Positions 23,038 through 32,128 are shown, numbered from the stretch's first letter. The stretch: 33,447 nucleotides of DNA from an uncultured Eubacterium sp. (GCA_947385775.1 CANDMI010000043.1:1-33447); one strand, 5' to 3'. Notes: a model not told the origin generated them from the letters alone. Program-made: numbers and translations.

Positions 23038-24117
23038 TTATATCCCCTGCCTTAATGTCTCTAACATATGGATACAGTAGCTTTTTAACCGCTCCGGGCT
23101 GGATTCGTATTCTTCTTGCCATTCAAAATAGGAAACGGCATCCTTATAAGCCTGGTAAAACGCGGGTGTTTCGATCGTCCCATATTGGGGAAGGAAGCGG
23201 CCCGTTTTTTTCTGATAGCAGTTTGCGGCGGTTGCTTTTACGCGGTGGGTTTTGTCCACAAAGGACGCGACGCTTTTATGGATCGCCATATCCTCTCCTG
23301 GCAGGTAATAGTATTCTTTGTAATTCGGGTAAAAATATTTTAAGCTTCCTTCGTATACCGGGCATTGCAGGTAGATCTGACCTTTGGAAATATGCAGGTA
23401 AAACAGGTCGTTTTTGCAGCTGCATGTAACCGGAAACGGGATATCCAATCGGCAGACAATGGAGCATTCCAATCCCATCTGGCCGTCCAGCTTTTGGTAA
23501 GGCGTACAGCGGCAGCTTATCGGCGTAAATCCGCCCTGCCAGACGGCATCAACGTCTTTTAGAGAGAGCAGGCTGGCAAGGCCCAGTAAATCTTCGTAAT
23601 TATGATTCAATAGCATAGAAAGCAGCGCATTCTTATTTTGTTTGACATACTCCTTGTAAACCGGAATCAGTTCCCCGCCGGTCGATTGGTCTTCCTTTCT
23701 TTGGATTCCTAAAAATTCCTCGACTGTTTTTTGCTTATAATCTTTCAAATGGAAGATGTGCTTATAGGAATGGATTTTCCGGTATAGATCCTCCTGTTTT
23801 TTGCCGCTGATGGAATCTTCTATGCCAAGCTTTTCCATCCGGTTTTTTAAAAACGGAAGGTCAAAGCCTGCGCCGTTGTAGGATATCAGCGAATCAAATT
23901 CATTTGCCAGCTTTTGAAATTCGGATATCACCTCTGATTCCTCCTGTAAGCTGTCCGCAAAAAACTGCTCCAGTACGATGGAATCATCTTTTTGGTAAGC
24001 CGCGCCGATTAAGTATACGCCTGCGGATCTTGCGGATAGCCCGGTGGTTTCGATGTCGAAAAGAAGCGCATGTTTTGGCGCGTTGTTTAATTTTTCAGTT
24101 TTTTTTATTTTTTTCAA
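23038..24117 (-). CDS. YprB-type ribonuclease H-like exonuclease domain protein
   Basis: The 359-residue protein carries a DEDD-type 3'-5' exonuclease fold (ribonuclease H-like, YprB family). Motifs: LFDIETTGLSARS (first acidic pair), SYNGAGFDLPFLKNRM (second) and HNYEDLLGLASL (third). The C-terminal ~160 residues, with CRCTPY, CSCKND and a C-terminal helix, are poorly conserved. I prefer the TTG at 24117, eight bases after GGAG; an upstream GTG at 24138 would add seven residues but has no good ribosome site. Function in the cell is unknown (nucleic-acid processing). It converges on the palindromic repeats, which may end its transcript. Confidence 0.82.
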   Translation of the reverse strand: MKKIKKTEKLNNAPKHALLFDIETTGLSARSAGVYLIGAAYQKDDSIVLEQFFADSLQEESEVISEFQKLANEFDSLISYNGAGFDLPFLKNRMEKLGIEDSISGKKQEDLYRKIHSYKHIFHLKDYKQKTVEEFLGIQRKEDQSTGGELIPVYKEYVKQNKNALLSMLLNHNYEDLLGLASLLSLKDVDAVWQGGFTPISCRCTPYQKLDGQMGLECSIVCRLDIPFPVTCSCKNDLFYLHISKGQIYLQCPVYEGSLKYFYPNYKEYYYLPGEDMAIHKSVASFVDKTHRVKATAANCYQKKTGRFLPQYGTIETPAFYQAYKDAVSYFEWQEEYESSPERLKSYCIHMLETLRQGI

Positions 24118-24263
24118 TTTTTTATCTCCATATTGCACAATTACCCGTAATGTATTATAATAAAAAAGCTGTATGATATTGTCGAATTAGTAAAACTAAT
24201 TACAGTTCTTTATATCATATCACAAAAGAATGTATTTCAAAAGCTTTTTATTCATACGATAGA

Positions 24264-24368
24264 TTGTACGGTAACAGTTCAGCCATCGGCTGTAAGATGG
24301 GCGAATCATGCTTGCATGAATGAGCGCGTCTCACAGTCGATGAGCAGCTTAACTGTTATATTGTACGA
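24264..24368. repeat. 105-bp palindromic repeat (family P4)
   Basis: GTAACAGTTCAGCCATCGGCTG (24271-24292) pairs with CAGTCGATGAGCAGCTTAACTGTTA, flanked by TGTAC on both sides, with an inner ATCATGCTTGCATGA hairpin. GTAACAGTTCAG also occurs at 3079-3090. It lies in the 361-base gap between yprB and rnfC, upstream of the rnf promoter. Confidence 0.7.
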
Positions 24369-24387
24369 GTCATACCTGGGAAAATGG

Positions 24388-24415
24388 TTGTATCAGGGGA
24401 CAGGTGTGGTATAAT
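24388..24415 (+). promoter_or_regulatory. Promoter of the rnf operon (extended -10)
   Basis: TTGTAT (24388-24393), 16 bases, then TATAAT (24410-24415), which is preceded by TGG to make an extended -10 (TGGTATAAT). The expected transcript starts near 24422, leaving a leader of about 57 bases before rnfC. Confidence 0.75.
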
Positions 24416-24478
24416 GGGTTATGGAAATGCAAAAGAAGTGCATTCATATTTTTATAGAAAGAAGGGGACGTAAAAAAT

Positions 24479-25798
24479 ATGGGATTACGTACATTTAAAA
24501 ATGGCGTCCATCCTTTCGAAGGAAAGGAATTGTCCAAGGAAAAGCCAGTAAAGGAATTGCTTCCTAAGGGCGAAATGGTGTTTCCGGTATCGCAGCATAT
24601 CGGCGCGCCTGCAAAACCTGTGGTAAAGGTGGGCGATACGGTGCTAAGGGGCCAGGTGATCGCGGAAGCGGGCGGATTTGTGTCTGCGCCGATCCATTCG
24701 TCGGTGTCCGGCAAGGTGAAAAAAATCGAGCCGCGCCGTGTGGCGGTGGGCGACATGGTAAATTCCATCGTGATCGAAAGCGACGGGCTGATGAACGAGG
24801 TGGAATACGAAGCGACGGATAACGTTTCTGCGCTTTCCAAGGAGCAGATCATTGAAAAGGTGAAAAACGCGGGCGTAGTCGGGTTAGGAGGCGCCGGTTT
24901 TCCGACGCATGTCAAGCTTTCTCCAAAGGAGCCGGACAAAATTGACTACATAATCGCAAACTGTGCGGAATGTGAGCCGTACTTAACATCCGATTATCGG
25001 CGTATGATGGAAAATCCTGAGCAGCTTGTAGAGGGCATGAAGATCGTGTTGCAGCTCTTTCCAAAAGCGAAGGGTGTTTTTGGTGTGGAAAATAATAAAA
25101 AAGACTGCATTGACAAGCTCCAAAGCCTGATAAGCGGCGATTCCAGGCTGGAAGTGGCGGAGCTTATGACCAAATACCCGCAGGGCGGCGAGCGCCAGTT
25201 GATCTATGCGGTAACAGGGCGTGAAATTAATTCCGCCATGCTTCCGGCGGACGCGGGCTGTATCGTGGATAACGTAGAGACGCTGGTTTCGATTTACAAC
25301 GCGGTAAAATTGGGCAAGCCGATCATGAACCGTATTTTTACCGTGACTGGGGATGCGATAAACGACCCGCGCAACTTTTATGTCTGCACCGGGACGAATT
25401 TCCAGGAAATATTAGACGCGGCGGGCGGGTTTAAGACGCAGCCGGAAAAAATGATCGCAGGGGGGCCTATGATGGGTTTTGCGTTATTCGGGCTGGATAT
25501 TCCGGTTACGAAGACAAATTCCGCCCTGCTTTGCATGACAAAAGACGAGGTCGCGTCCCTTGCGCCGACTGCCTGCATTAACTGCGGACGTTGTGTAAAC
25601 GCCTGTCCGGAGCTTTTGGTGCCGTCGAGGCTGGCAAAATTTTCTGACCACGGGGATAAGGCGGCGTTTGAACAGTGGAACGGCATGGAATGCGTAGAAT
25701 GCGGAAGCTGTAGCTTTATTTGCCCGGCAAGAAGGCATCTGGCGCAGTCCATTAAGACGATGAAGAAAAACATCCTTGCTGACCGGCGCAAGAAATAA
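24479..25798 (+). CDS. rnfC: Electron transport complex subunit RnfC
   Basis: RnfC is the NADH-binding peripheral subunit of the Rnf complex (ferredoxin:NAD+ oxidoreductase coupled to Na+ or H+ export). The 439-residue protein has the family N-terminus (GGVHPFEGK-like NGVHPFEGKELS), a biotinyl-like hairpin domain (24-100) and the NADH/FMN-binding fold with GLGGAGFPTHVKL (about 140-152) and NCAECEPYLTSDYR. Two [4Fe-4S] motifs follow near the end: CINCGRCVNACP (366-377) and CVECGSCSFICP (405-416). GAAGGGGACG precedes the ATG. First of six genes in the order C-D-G-E-A-B. Confidence 0.96.
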   Translation: MGLRTFKNGVHPFEGKELSKEKPVKELLPKGEMVFPVSQHIGAPAKPVVKVGDTVLRGQVIAEAGGFVSAPIHSSVSGKVKKIEPRRVAVGDMVNSIVIESDGLMNEVEYEATDNVSALSKEQIIEKVKNAGVVGLGGAGFPTHVKLSPKEPDKIDYIIANCAECEPYLTSDYRRMMENPEQLVEGMKIVLQLFPKAKGVFGVENNKKDCIDKLQSLISGDSRLEVAELMTKYPQGGERQLIYAVTGREINSAMLPADAGCIVDNVETLVSIYNAVKLGKPIMNRIFTVTGDAINDPRNFYVCTGTNFQEILDAAGGFKTQPEKMIAGGPMMGFALFGLDIPVTKTNSALLCMTKDEVASLAPTACINCGRCVNACPELLVPSRLAKFSDHGDKAAFEQWNGMECVECGSCSFICPARRHLAQSIKTMKKNILADRRKK

Positions 25799-25840
25799 AA
25801 AGTTTAGAATCAAGAAAGTAGAAAGAAAGAGGTGGATAAA

Positions 25841-26779
25841 GTGAGTGATATGTTAAAGGTTTCATCCTCACCGCATGTCCGTGCCAAAGATACCACAGAC
25901 AGAATCATGCTGTATGTCATTATAGCGCTTTTGCCTACGAGCCTGTTTAGCGTCTATAACTTTGGAATCCGGGCTTTGCTGTTAATTGTAATTACGATCG
26001 CAAGCTGTATGGCTTCGGAATTTATATTTGAAAAAATTACAAAAAGGCCGAATACCTTAAAAGACTTTAGCGCGGTGGTAACAGGGCTTTTGCTGGCGTT
26101 AAACCTTCCGGTGTCCTTACCGTACTGGCAGGCGGTTATTGGCGGCGTGTTCGCCATCGTCGTTGTCAAAATGCTTTTTGGGGGGCTTGGGCAGAACTTT
26201 ATGAACCCGGCGCTTGGCGCAAGGTGCTTCCTTTTAATTTCCTTTACCGGGAGCATGACCGCGTTTACATATGACGGCGTGAGCACCGCAACGCCGCTTG
26301 CTTTGTTAAAATCCGGCGAAGAATTAAACGTTTCGGTTATGGATATGCTGATCGGGCGTACGGCAGGAACCCTCGGGGAAACTTCCGCCCTTGCTATTTT
26401 AATCGGAGCCGCGTTTTTGATCGCGATGGGCGTGATCGATTTAAAGATCCCGGCTTCCTATATCCTTACCTTTGCGGTTTTTGTACTGCTTTTTGGCGGG
26501 CATGGATTTGATATGACTTATTTAGCGGCGCAGCTTTGCGGCGGCGGCCTGATGCTCGGGGCGTTTTTTATGGCTACAGACTATGTTACATCGCCGATCA
26601 CGCCGATGGGGCAGATCGTATTCGGCGTAATATTAGGGCTGTTGACCGGGATTTTCCGAATTTTCGGCGCAAACGCGGAGGGCGTGTCTTATGCGATCAT
26701 TTTAAGCAACCTTTTAGTGCCGTTAATTGAACGCTATACTATTCCGACAGCATTTGGCAAAGGGGGGAAGAAAGCATGA
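25841..26779 (+). CDS. rnfD: Electron transport complex subunit RnfD
   Basis: RnfD is a membrane subunit with covalently bound FMN. I choose the GTG at 25841, spaced from AAAGAGGTGG; a GTG at 25832 lies in the ribosome site, and an ATG at 25850 is also possible. The ~312-residue product has about eight to ten hydrophobic spans. It carries the family stretch VSSSPHVRAKDTTDRIMLYVI at the N-terminus, NFMNPALGARCFLLISF mid-protein, and MATDYVTSPITPMGQ, the segment that holds the flavinylated threonine in this family. It needs an ApbE-type flavin transferase, not present in this window. Its stop overlaps the rnfG start (ATGA). Confidence 0.95.
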   Translation: MSDMLKVSSSPHVRAKDTTDRIMLYVIIALLPTSLFSVYNFGIRALLLIVITIASCMASEFIFEKITKRPNTLKDFSAVVTGLLLALNLPVSLPYWQAVIGGVFAIVVVKMLFGGLGQNFMNPALGARCFLLISFTGSMTAFTYDGVSTATPLALLKSGEELNVSVMDMLIGRTAGTLGETSALAILIGAAFLIAMGVIDLKIPASYILTFAVFVLLFGGHGFDMTYLAAQLCGGGLMLGAFFMATDYVTSPITPMGQIVFGVILGLLTGIFRIFGANAEGVSYAIILSNLLVPLIERYTIPTAFGKGGKKA

Positions 26780-27378
26780 ATAACAAAATAGTGCATGACG
26801 CTTTGATACTTACGGCGATTACGCTGATTTCCGGTTTTTTGCTTGGCCTTGTATTTGCCGTAACGAAAGAGCCGATCGCGGCGGCGGAGGAAGCCAACAA
26901 GCAGGCGGCTTATAAAGAAGTGTTCCAGGATGCGGATAAATTTGAGGAATACGCGGATTTTGACGCGGCGGCGGCTACAAAAGCGGCGGCGGACGCAGGA
27001 TACGTAAACGATACGGTGGACGCGGCCCAGACTGCTTTAGACAGCTCCGGCAACCCGCTTGGGTATGTCATTACCGTAACGTCTACCGAAGGCAGCCAGG
27101 CAAACATCACCTTATCGGTCGGCATTACAAACGACGGCGTGGTAAACAGCTATGCCGCGACCGCCATCAGCGAAACGCCTGGCCTTGGCATGAAAGTGGA
27201 AGACGCGGATTTTAAAGCGCAGTTTGAAGGCAAAGACCTGGAATCGTATACAGTTACCAAAACTCCTGCCACGGCGGATAATGAGATTGAAGCCATCAGC
27301 GGCGCTACGATTTCATCCAATGCCGTAACAAACGCAGTCAATGCCGCGCTTGCATACTATAGAAGTATAGGAGGCTGA
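26776..27378 (+). CDS. rnfG: Electron transport complex subunit RnfG
   Basis: RnfG is an extracytoplasmic flavoprotein anchored by one N-terminal span (residues 9-29 here). The 200-residue product has an FMN-binding domain with SETPGLGMKV (132-141) and SGATISS (175-181), where Thr178 is the expected site of covalent FMN attachment. The stretch between the span and this domain is unusually Ala/Asp-rich. Its ATG overlaps the rnfD stop by four bases, indicating translational coupling. It carries electrons between RnfC and the membrane subunits. Confidence 0.94.
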   Translation: MNNKIVHDALILTAITLISGFLLGLVFAVTKEPIAAAEEANKQAAYKEVFQDADKFEEYADFDAAAATKAAADAGYVNDTVDAAQTALDSSGNPLGYVITVTSTEGSQANITLSVGITNDGVVNSYAATAISETPGLGMKVEDADFKAQFEGKDLESYTVTKTPATADNEIEAISGATISSNAVTNAVNAALAYYRSIGG

Positions 27379-27380
27379 TC

Positions 27381-28115
27381 ATGAATAAATACACAGAACG
27401 GTTATATAACGGGATCGTAAAAGAGAACCCGACCTTTATATTGATGCTTGGCATGTGCCCGACGCTTGCGGTCACCACCTCCGCCATCAACGGCGTAGGC
27501 ATGGGGCTGTCCACGACAGCCGTGCTGATCATGTCCAACCTGATGATCTCGTTGCTTCGTAAGATTATCCCGGACGGCGTGCGTATGCCTGCATTTATCG
27601 TAATTGTAGCATCCTTCGTAACGATCATACAGTTTTTATTGCAGGGCTATGTGCAAAGCCTCTACAGCTCGTTAGGTCTGTATATCCCGCTGATCGTGGT
27701 AAACTGTATTATTTTAGGCCGCGCAGAAGGCTATGCGTCCAAAAACCCGGTTGGCACGTCTATCTTTGACGGTATCGGGATGGGGCTTGGATTTACCTGC
27801 GGTCTTACTTTGATTGGCATTTTCCGTGAGATCTTAGGCGCAGGCCAGGCGTTTGGCGTACAGATCTTACCGCTTGCAGACGCGGCTTCCGGGAAAATGG
27901 GCTATACGCCGATTACGATCTTCATTCTCGCTCCTGGCGCGTTTTTCGTACTTGCGATACTGGTAGCGGTTATGAACATCATAAGGAAACGGGCGGAAGA
28001 AAAAGGAAAGCCATTGCCGGCTGCCCAGGGCTGCTTAGGCGGGGACTGCACTTCCTGCGGCAACAGGCTTTGCAGCGGGCATCTGCATTCGGAAGCGAAA
28101 AAAACGGAATCATAG
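27381..28115 (+). CDS. rnfE: Electron transport complex subunit RnfE
   Basis: RnfE is one of the two homologous membrane subunits (with RnfA) that hold redox centres within the membrane. Family motifs: GIVKENPTFILMLGMCPTLAVT near the N-terminus, LYIPLIVVNCIILGRAEGYA mid-protein. It has about six spans. The 244-residue product has a C-terminal tail with several cysteines (GCLGGDCTSCGNRLCSG) beyond the last span, a common extension in clostridial RnfE that may bind metal. ATAGGAGGCTG precedes the ATG; two bases separate it from rnfG. Confidence 0.95.
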   Translation: MNKYTERLYNGIVKENPTFILMLGMCPTLAVTTSAINGVGMGLSTTAVLIMSNLMISLLRKIIPDGVRMPAFIVIVASFVTIIQFLLQGYVQSLYSSLGLYIPLIVVNCIILGRAEGYASKNPVGTSIFDGIGMGLGFTCGLTLIGIFREILGAGQAFGVQILPLADAASGKMGYTPITIFILAPGAFFVLAILVAVMNIIRKRAEEKGKPLPAAQGCLGGDCTSCGNRLCSGHLHSEAKKTES

Positions 28116-28127
28116 GAGGGTGGTATC

Positions 28128-28703
28128 ATGACACAATTATTGCTTATTTTAATCGGTTCTTCTATTGTAAATAACGTCGTGTTAGCCCAGTTCCTCGGCA
28201 TCTGCCCGTTCCTTGGCGTATCGAAAAAGGTGGAGACAGCCGCCGGCATGGGTGCCGCGGTTACGTTCGTAACGACCCTTGCAGCTTTTGTAACAAGCAT
28301 TATTTACAAGTTTATTTTAGAGCCAACCGGTTTATCTTATTTACAGACGATCGTGTTTATCGTTGTGATCGCGGCGCTGGTGCAGTTTGTGGAAATGTTT
28401 TTAAAGAAATTCATGCACAGCCTGTATGAATCACTTGGCGTGTACCTGCCGCTTATTACGACAAACTGCGCGGTTCTTGGGGTTTCTTTAAACAGTGTGA
28501 CAAAAGGGTACAGCATTTTGGAAGCGACGGTTTACGGCTTTGCGACCGCCATCGGCTTTTTGATCGCCATTGTCATTATGGCAGGGCTGCGTGAAAAAAT
28601 TGAATACAACGATGTGCCAGAGACATTTAAAGGTTCCGCTATCGTGCTGGTAACGGCTGGCCTTATGTCTATCGCATTTTTTGGATTTTCCGGAATCATA
28701 TAG
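28128..28703 (+). CDS. rnfA: Electron transport complex subunit RnfA
   Basis: RnfA is the partner of RnfE. The 191-residue product has six predicted spans and the family cores NNVVLAQFLGICPFLGVSKKVETAAGM (shown in part: NVVLAQFLGICPF) and LPLITTNCAVLGVSL, whose cysteines are proposed to bind an iron-sulfur centre between RnfA and RnfE. GGAGGGTGG precedes the ATG, 12 bases after rnfE. Length and composition are normal for the family. Confidence 0.95.
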   Translation: MTQLLLILIGSSIVNNVVLAQFLGICPFLGVSKKVETAAGMGAAVTFVTTLAAFVTSIIYKFILEPTGLSYLQTIVFIVVIAALVQFVEMFLKKFMHSLYESLGVYLPLITTNCAVLGVSLNSVTKGYSILEATVYGFATAIGFLIAIVIMAGLREKIEYNDVPETFKGSAIVLVTAGLMSIAFFGFSGII

Positions 28704-28712
28704 GAGGAAAGT

Positions 28713-29513
28713 ATGGATTTTACTGGTATTATACTCGCCGCCGCTGCGGTCGGCGGTACAGGGATTTTAGTCGGTTTCCTGCTTGGCATTGCGGGGGATA
28801 GGCTAAAGGTGGAAGTAGACGAACGTGAAGAAAAGATCATGGGGGTACTGCCGGGGAATAACTGCGGCGGGTGCGGCTACCCGGGCTGTTCCGGCCTTGC
28901 GGCGGCCATCGTAAAGGGCGAAGCCCCGGTAAACCAGTGCCCGGTAGGAGGTTCCCCGGTCAGCGCAAAGATCAGCGCGATCATGGGCGTAAAAGCGGAA
29001 GAGGGCGGACGCAAGGTCGCGTTTGTAAAATGCGGCGGCAACTGCGAAAAGGCCAATCAAAATTATGAGTACACGGGGGTGGAGGACTGCCAGTCTGTGG
29101 CATACGTGCCAAACAAAGGGCCAAAGGCTTGCAGCTACGGCTGTATGGGGTTCGGCTCCTGCGTAAAAGCCTGCCCGTTTGACGCGGTACATATTGTGGA
29201 CGGCATCGCCGTAGTCGACCCGGAAGCCTGCAAAGCCTGCGGGAAATGCGTGGCGGCCTGCCCGAACCATTTGATCGAGCTGATCCCTTATGAAGCGAAG
29301 GTCAAGGTAATGTGCAATTCCAAGGACAAAGGCAAAGACGTTATGGCGGCCTGCTCCGCGGGATGTATCGGGTGCCATCTTTGCGAAAAGAACTGCGAGC
29401 ATGACGCGGTGCATGTGGCGGACAATGTGGCTTATATTGATTACGCGAAATGCACGGGATGCGGAACCTGCGTGGAAAAGTGCCCGAAGAAGGTTATCCA
29501 CCTTGCGAAATAA
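28713..29513 (+). CDS. rnfB: Electron transport complex subunit RnfB
   Basis: RnfB is the ferredoxin-interacting entry subunit. The 266-residue protein has one N-terminal span (5-28) and an Fe-S domain with CGGCGYPGCSGLAAAI (51-66) and CPVGG (76-80). Four [4Fe-4S] ferredoxin-type motifs follow: CMGFGSCVKACPF, CKACGKCVAACPN, CIGCHLCEKNCEH and CTGCGTCVEKCPK. That is two more than the proteobacterial RnfB and usual in Clostridia and acetogens. It follows rnfA by nine bases and closes the operon. The 170 bases after it show no clear terminator hairpin. Confidence 0.95.
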   Translation: MDFTGIILAAAAVGGTGILVGFLLGIAGDRLKVEVDEREEKIMGVLPGNNCGGCGYPGCSGLAAAIVKGEAPVNQCPVGGSPVSAKISAIMGVKAEEGGRKVAFVKCGGNCEKANQNYEYTGVEDCQSVAYVPNKGPKACSYGCMGFGSCVKACPFDAVHIVDGIAVVDPEACKACGKCVAACPNHLIELIPYEAKVKVMCNSKDKGKDVMAACSAGCIGCHLCEKNCEHDAVHVADNVAYIDYAKCTGCGTCVEKCPKKVIHLAK

Positions 29514-29683
29514 AAGGAACGGTTTCGTTTATGCCTGCGGGTATAAATGGGATTTTGGGTTATAAAAAATGGTCTATGGCGGAATGCTGTAGACTGTTTT
29601 TTTGCATATTTTTAATGTTGAGTTCCTCCCATGCTTTGTCAATCGTTTAAACACCGTCTTTATTTCGCAATCGCTTATCAACA

Positions 29684-30421
29684 TCACATGATCATATTGT
29701 TTGCGCGTCTTCTGATTCCAGAAACAAGTATCATTCCTGTTATGATATTGACAGCAATTCCTATTGCGATCGTTTTGCCTGTCAATTCGATTCCGTTATA
29801 TCCGCAAAACGCGTACAGATAATACATAAAATCTATAAACAAAATGTAACTGCCAAAAAACTGGCTGAATAAATTATTGACTAGTAAAATAATAAGCGAA
29901 GCGCACATCATACTGGATATATTTGCCATATACAAGGATAAAAGCGTGAAAAACAGAACCATCGTTGTCTGCGGAAAAATTAATAACAGCATTTGTAACA
30001 GATACGTTTGGGCTTGCTCTAAGACAGATCCGCCCCATAAAAAGTATCCTGTTGCAATGCTTGCGAGCGCAACAAACAAAAAACATATGAGCGCAACTGT
30101 GAAAATGCTGATAGTTTTTGCGATCAGAAGCTGTTTTTTGGAAACGCCGTTTAACAAAGGCTGTCGGAACATACCGCTTGCCATTTCCCCGCAGATCAAT
30201 ACCGCGCTGATAAAGCTAAGGAACAGTGTGCCGACTATGTCAATATAGGACTGCATGCACATAGTCGGAAAATTAGCGCCTGCATAATATTCCATGCCAT
30301 TATCTTTTGAGCATTGAAGCGCGTTGAAGAGGATCATTGCTGTCATTACGACAAAAAATAAGTGTAATATCTTCTGCCTTTTTAGTCGCGCAAATTGTAT
30401 ATTTAATAATCTTAGAATCAT
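29684..30421 (-). CDS. ABC transporter permease (second membrane subunit)
   Basis: The 245-residue membrane protein has a short cytoplasmic N-terminus (LLNIQFARLKRQK), about six spans and an ABC-2/lantibiotic-immunity permease style. LICGEMASGMFRQPLLNGVSKKQLLIAKTIS is the cytoplasmic loop typical of such permeases (in part: FRQPLLNGVSKKQLL). GAGAGGT precedes the ATG at 30421. It is the last gene of a three-gene minus-strand unit with an ATPase and a related permease. Size and pairing resemble LanE/LanG (MutE/MutG) transporters that expel lantibiotics. No lantibiotic gene or two-component system is visible here. Confidence 0.8.
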   Translation of the reverse strand: MILRLLNIQFARLKRQKILHLFFVVMTAMILFNALQCSKDNGMEYYAGANFPTMCMQSYIDIVGTLFLSFISAVLICGEMASGMFRQPLLNGVSKKQLLIAKTISIFTVALICFLFVALASIATGYFLWGGSVLEQAQTYLLQMLLLIFPQTTMVLFFTLLSLYMANISSMMCASLIILLVNNLFSQFFGSYILFIDFMYYLYAFCGYNGIELTGKTIAIGIAVNIITGMILVSGIRRRANNMIM

Positions 30422-30433
30422 TTTTTACCTCTC

Positions 30434-31198
30434 TTAAAAGTCTATTTTTTGGATTCGGTATCGGGATATCTGAAAAAAAACAGTTCCATACAGTATCATA
30501 ATGGATGTTCCGATAAGCAGTTCGCGAAATGGTATTTTCTGGTACTCGTATGCAAACGTCCAAAGGTTAAGGTAATACCCAACCCATATTTTTTGTAGGA
30601 AAGCGATACTGGAACGGTATATAAACTGGTCAATCCATAGATAAATGATCGCAAAGAATATGGTTTTCCATGCGCTTCGGGTACAGATGCAAAGCGCAAC
30701 GATTCCAAGCGCTAGAACCGACAGATAGACGCCCGATAACAGATATTTTAGAATGGTTCTGATAAAGGCTGCCTGTTCAAAGATTTCATGGCCCCAGCGC
30801 ATAAAGGCTGTCAGATAATTGATCAAAGCTGTCAGCAGGACAAAGATCATTGACATACTAACGGCTGCATACATTTTTGAACGTATCATTCGACTGCGGC
30901 TTTCTCCATGCAATAAAGGCTGGTAAAGCGTTTTGTTCCGATCTTCTTCACAAATAAACAGCGTCAGCAGAAATACTTGAAAAAGAATGCCCACTGTCCC
31001 GACATAAAACCGCATCATAAATTCGGGGAAATTTTGTCTTGAGGCAATTTTTACATTAATATTCAGCGTTTGTTCCATTTGCGGAGCTCCCATAAGAAAA
31101 GCGTAAAAGAAAGAAGCTGTAAAAAAGCAGGCGAAAAAAATATAGATCCATTTTTGCCTGTATAGTTTTCTTGCATAAAATTTGGTTAATGGACACAT
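30434..31198 (-). CDS. ABC transporter permease (first membrane subunit)
   Basis: The 254-residue permease has six or so spans and a loop comparable to its neighbour (EEDRNKTLYQPLLHGESRSRMIRSKM against the QPLLNG segment downstream). The two permeases are thus distant paralogs that probably form a heterodimer. It starts at the ATG 31198, four bases after the ATPase stop, and ends 12 bases before the second permease. The extracytoplasmic loop after the first span is long (about residues 38-60). Probable role: export of, or protection from, a peptide antibiotic; the substrate is not known. Confidence 0.8.
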   Translation of the reverse strand: MCPLTKFYARKLYRQKWIYIFFACFFTASFFYAFLMGAPQMEQTLNINVKIASRQNFPEFMMRFYVGTVGILFQVFLLTLFICEEDRNKTLYQPLLHGESRSRMIRSKMYAAVSMSMIFVLLTALINYLTAFMRWGHEIFEQAAFIRTILKYLLSGVYLSVLALGIVALCICTRSAWKTIFFAIIYLWIDQFIYRSSIAFLQKIWVGYYLNLWTFAYEYQKIPFRELLIGTSIMILYGTVFFQISRYRIQKIDF

Positions 31199-31201
31199 GG
31201 C

Positions 31202-32128
31202 TTAAGCTCCTCCTGTTAGTTTTAGAAAAAGATCCTGCAAGGAATGTTTTTGCATGGATAGAGCGTGGATATGCAAATGGTTTGCCACAAGTTTCTTCAC
31301 AAATTCATCAAAACAGATATTTTCCAGCCGGACCGTAAACTGATTTCCTTTTTGTGAAAGCAGACTTATTCCGTTACAACCCAAAAGGACCCTCCTGGCA
31401 GCGTTTGTTTCTTCCAGTATGCAGTCCACGATATTTGTTGTTTCGGATAAAATGTTTTCCGTTTTTCCCTGCAAGATACTTTTTCCCTTATCCAAAATTA
31501 AAATATCGGTACAGAATTTTTCCATATCATGCAGTTGGTGGGATGATACGATAAAGGTTGTGTTCCGTTCTTTTGCCATATCGCAGATAAGGCGGTACAG
31601 GTTCATCTGCCCTTGTGGGTCTAATCCATTTGCCGGTTCGTCTAAAATGATCAGTTTTGGCTGTCCTAACATAACCCTTGCCAATGCCAGCCTTTGTTTC
31701 ATTCCAAGGGAAAACTTTTTTACTTTCTTATCAGCCTGGTTGATAAGCCCGACCTGATCAAGCAATTCCATGACCTGACCCTTTGGGATATTTTTATGTA
31801 GATGTGCAAAGCATTCTATATTTTCTCTTGCCGTCAGTTCTTGATAAAAACTGGGAGCGTCAAGCGCGGCCCCAACCTTTGACAATGCCAGTCCGGGATT
31901 TTGGTCTAAGGATACGTTGTCTATGACGACTTTCCCCTTATCTTTGGAACACAGGTTTGTAATCATCTTTAATGTCGTAGTTTTGCCCGCTCCGTTTGTC
32001 CCCAATAGTCCCATGATATTTCCGGGCGAAAGTGCAAAGCTGACATTCTCAACGGCAATTTCCGAATTGAGCCTGTTTGATTTTTTGTATGCTTTTTTTA
32101 GATTTTTCACGCTGATTATTTTCTCCAT
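31202..32128 (-). CDS. ABC transporter ATP-binding protein, BcrA/LanF-like
   Basis: The 308-residue ATPase has a Walker A GTNGAGKTT (near 43-51), a Q-loop region, the signature FSLGMKQRLALA (SLGMK form usual in BcrA/LanF-like transporters), Walker B KLIILDEPANGLDP and the switch histidine in VSSHQLHDMEKF. A C-terminal ~90 residues follow, as in antibiotic-resistance ABC proteins. GAGGAGAG precedes the ATG at 32128. It drives the two permeases downstream. A tandem GTAACAGA (32150-32165) lies just upstream and may be an operator, which is speculative. Confidence 0.9.
   Translation of the reverse strand: MEKIISVKNLKKAYKKSNRLNSEIAVENVSFALSPGNIMGLLGTNGAGKTTTLKMITNLCSKDKGKVVIDNVSLDQNPGLALSKVGAALDAPSFYQELTARENIECFAHLHKNIPKGQVMELLDQVGLINQADKKVKKFSLGMKQRLALARVMLGQPKLIILDEPANGLDPQGQMNLYRLICDMAKERNTTFIVSSHQLHDMEKFCTDILILDKGKSILQGKTENILSETTNIVDCILEETNAARRVLLGCNGISLLSQKGNQFTVRLENICFDEFVKKLVANHLHIHALSMQKHSLQDLFLKLTGGA

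Noticed and set aside
28803-29501. Long minus-strand frame (232 codons) opposite rnfB
   Set aside because: It mirrors the cysteine-rich, G+C-rich rnfB sequence, has no ribosome site and no recognisable motif, while rnfB is certain.
29450-29650. Plus-strand frame crossing the end of rnfB
   Set aside because: Mostly out-of-frame rnfB; the unique tail has no motif or start signal.
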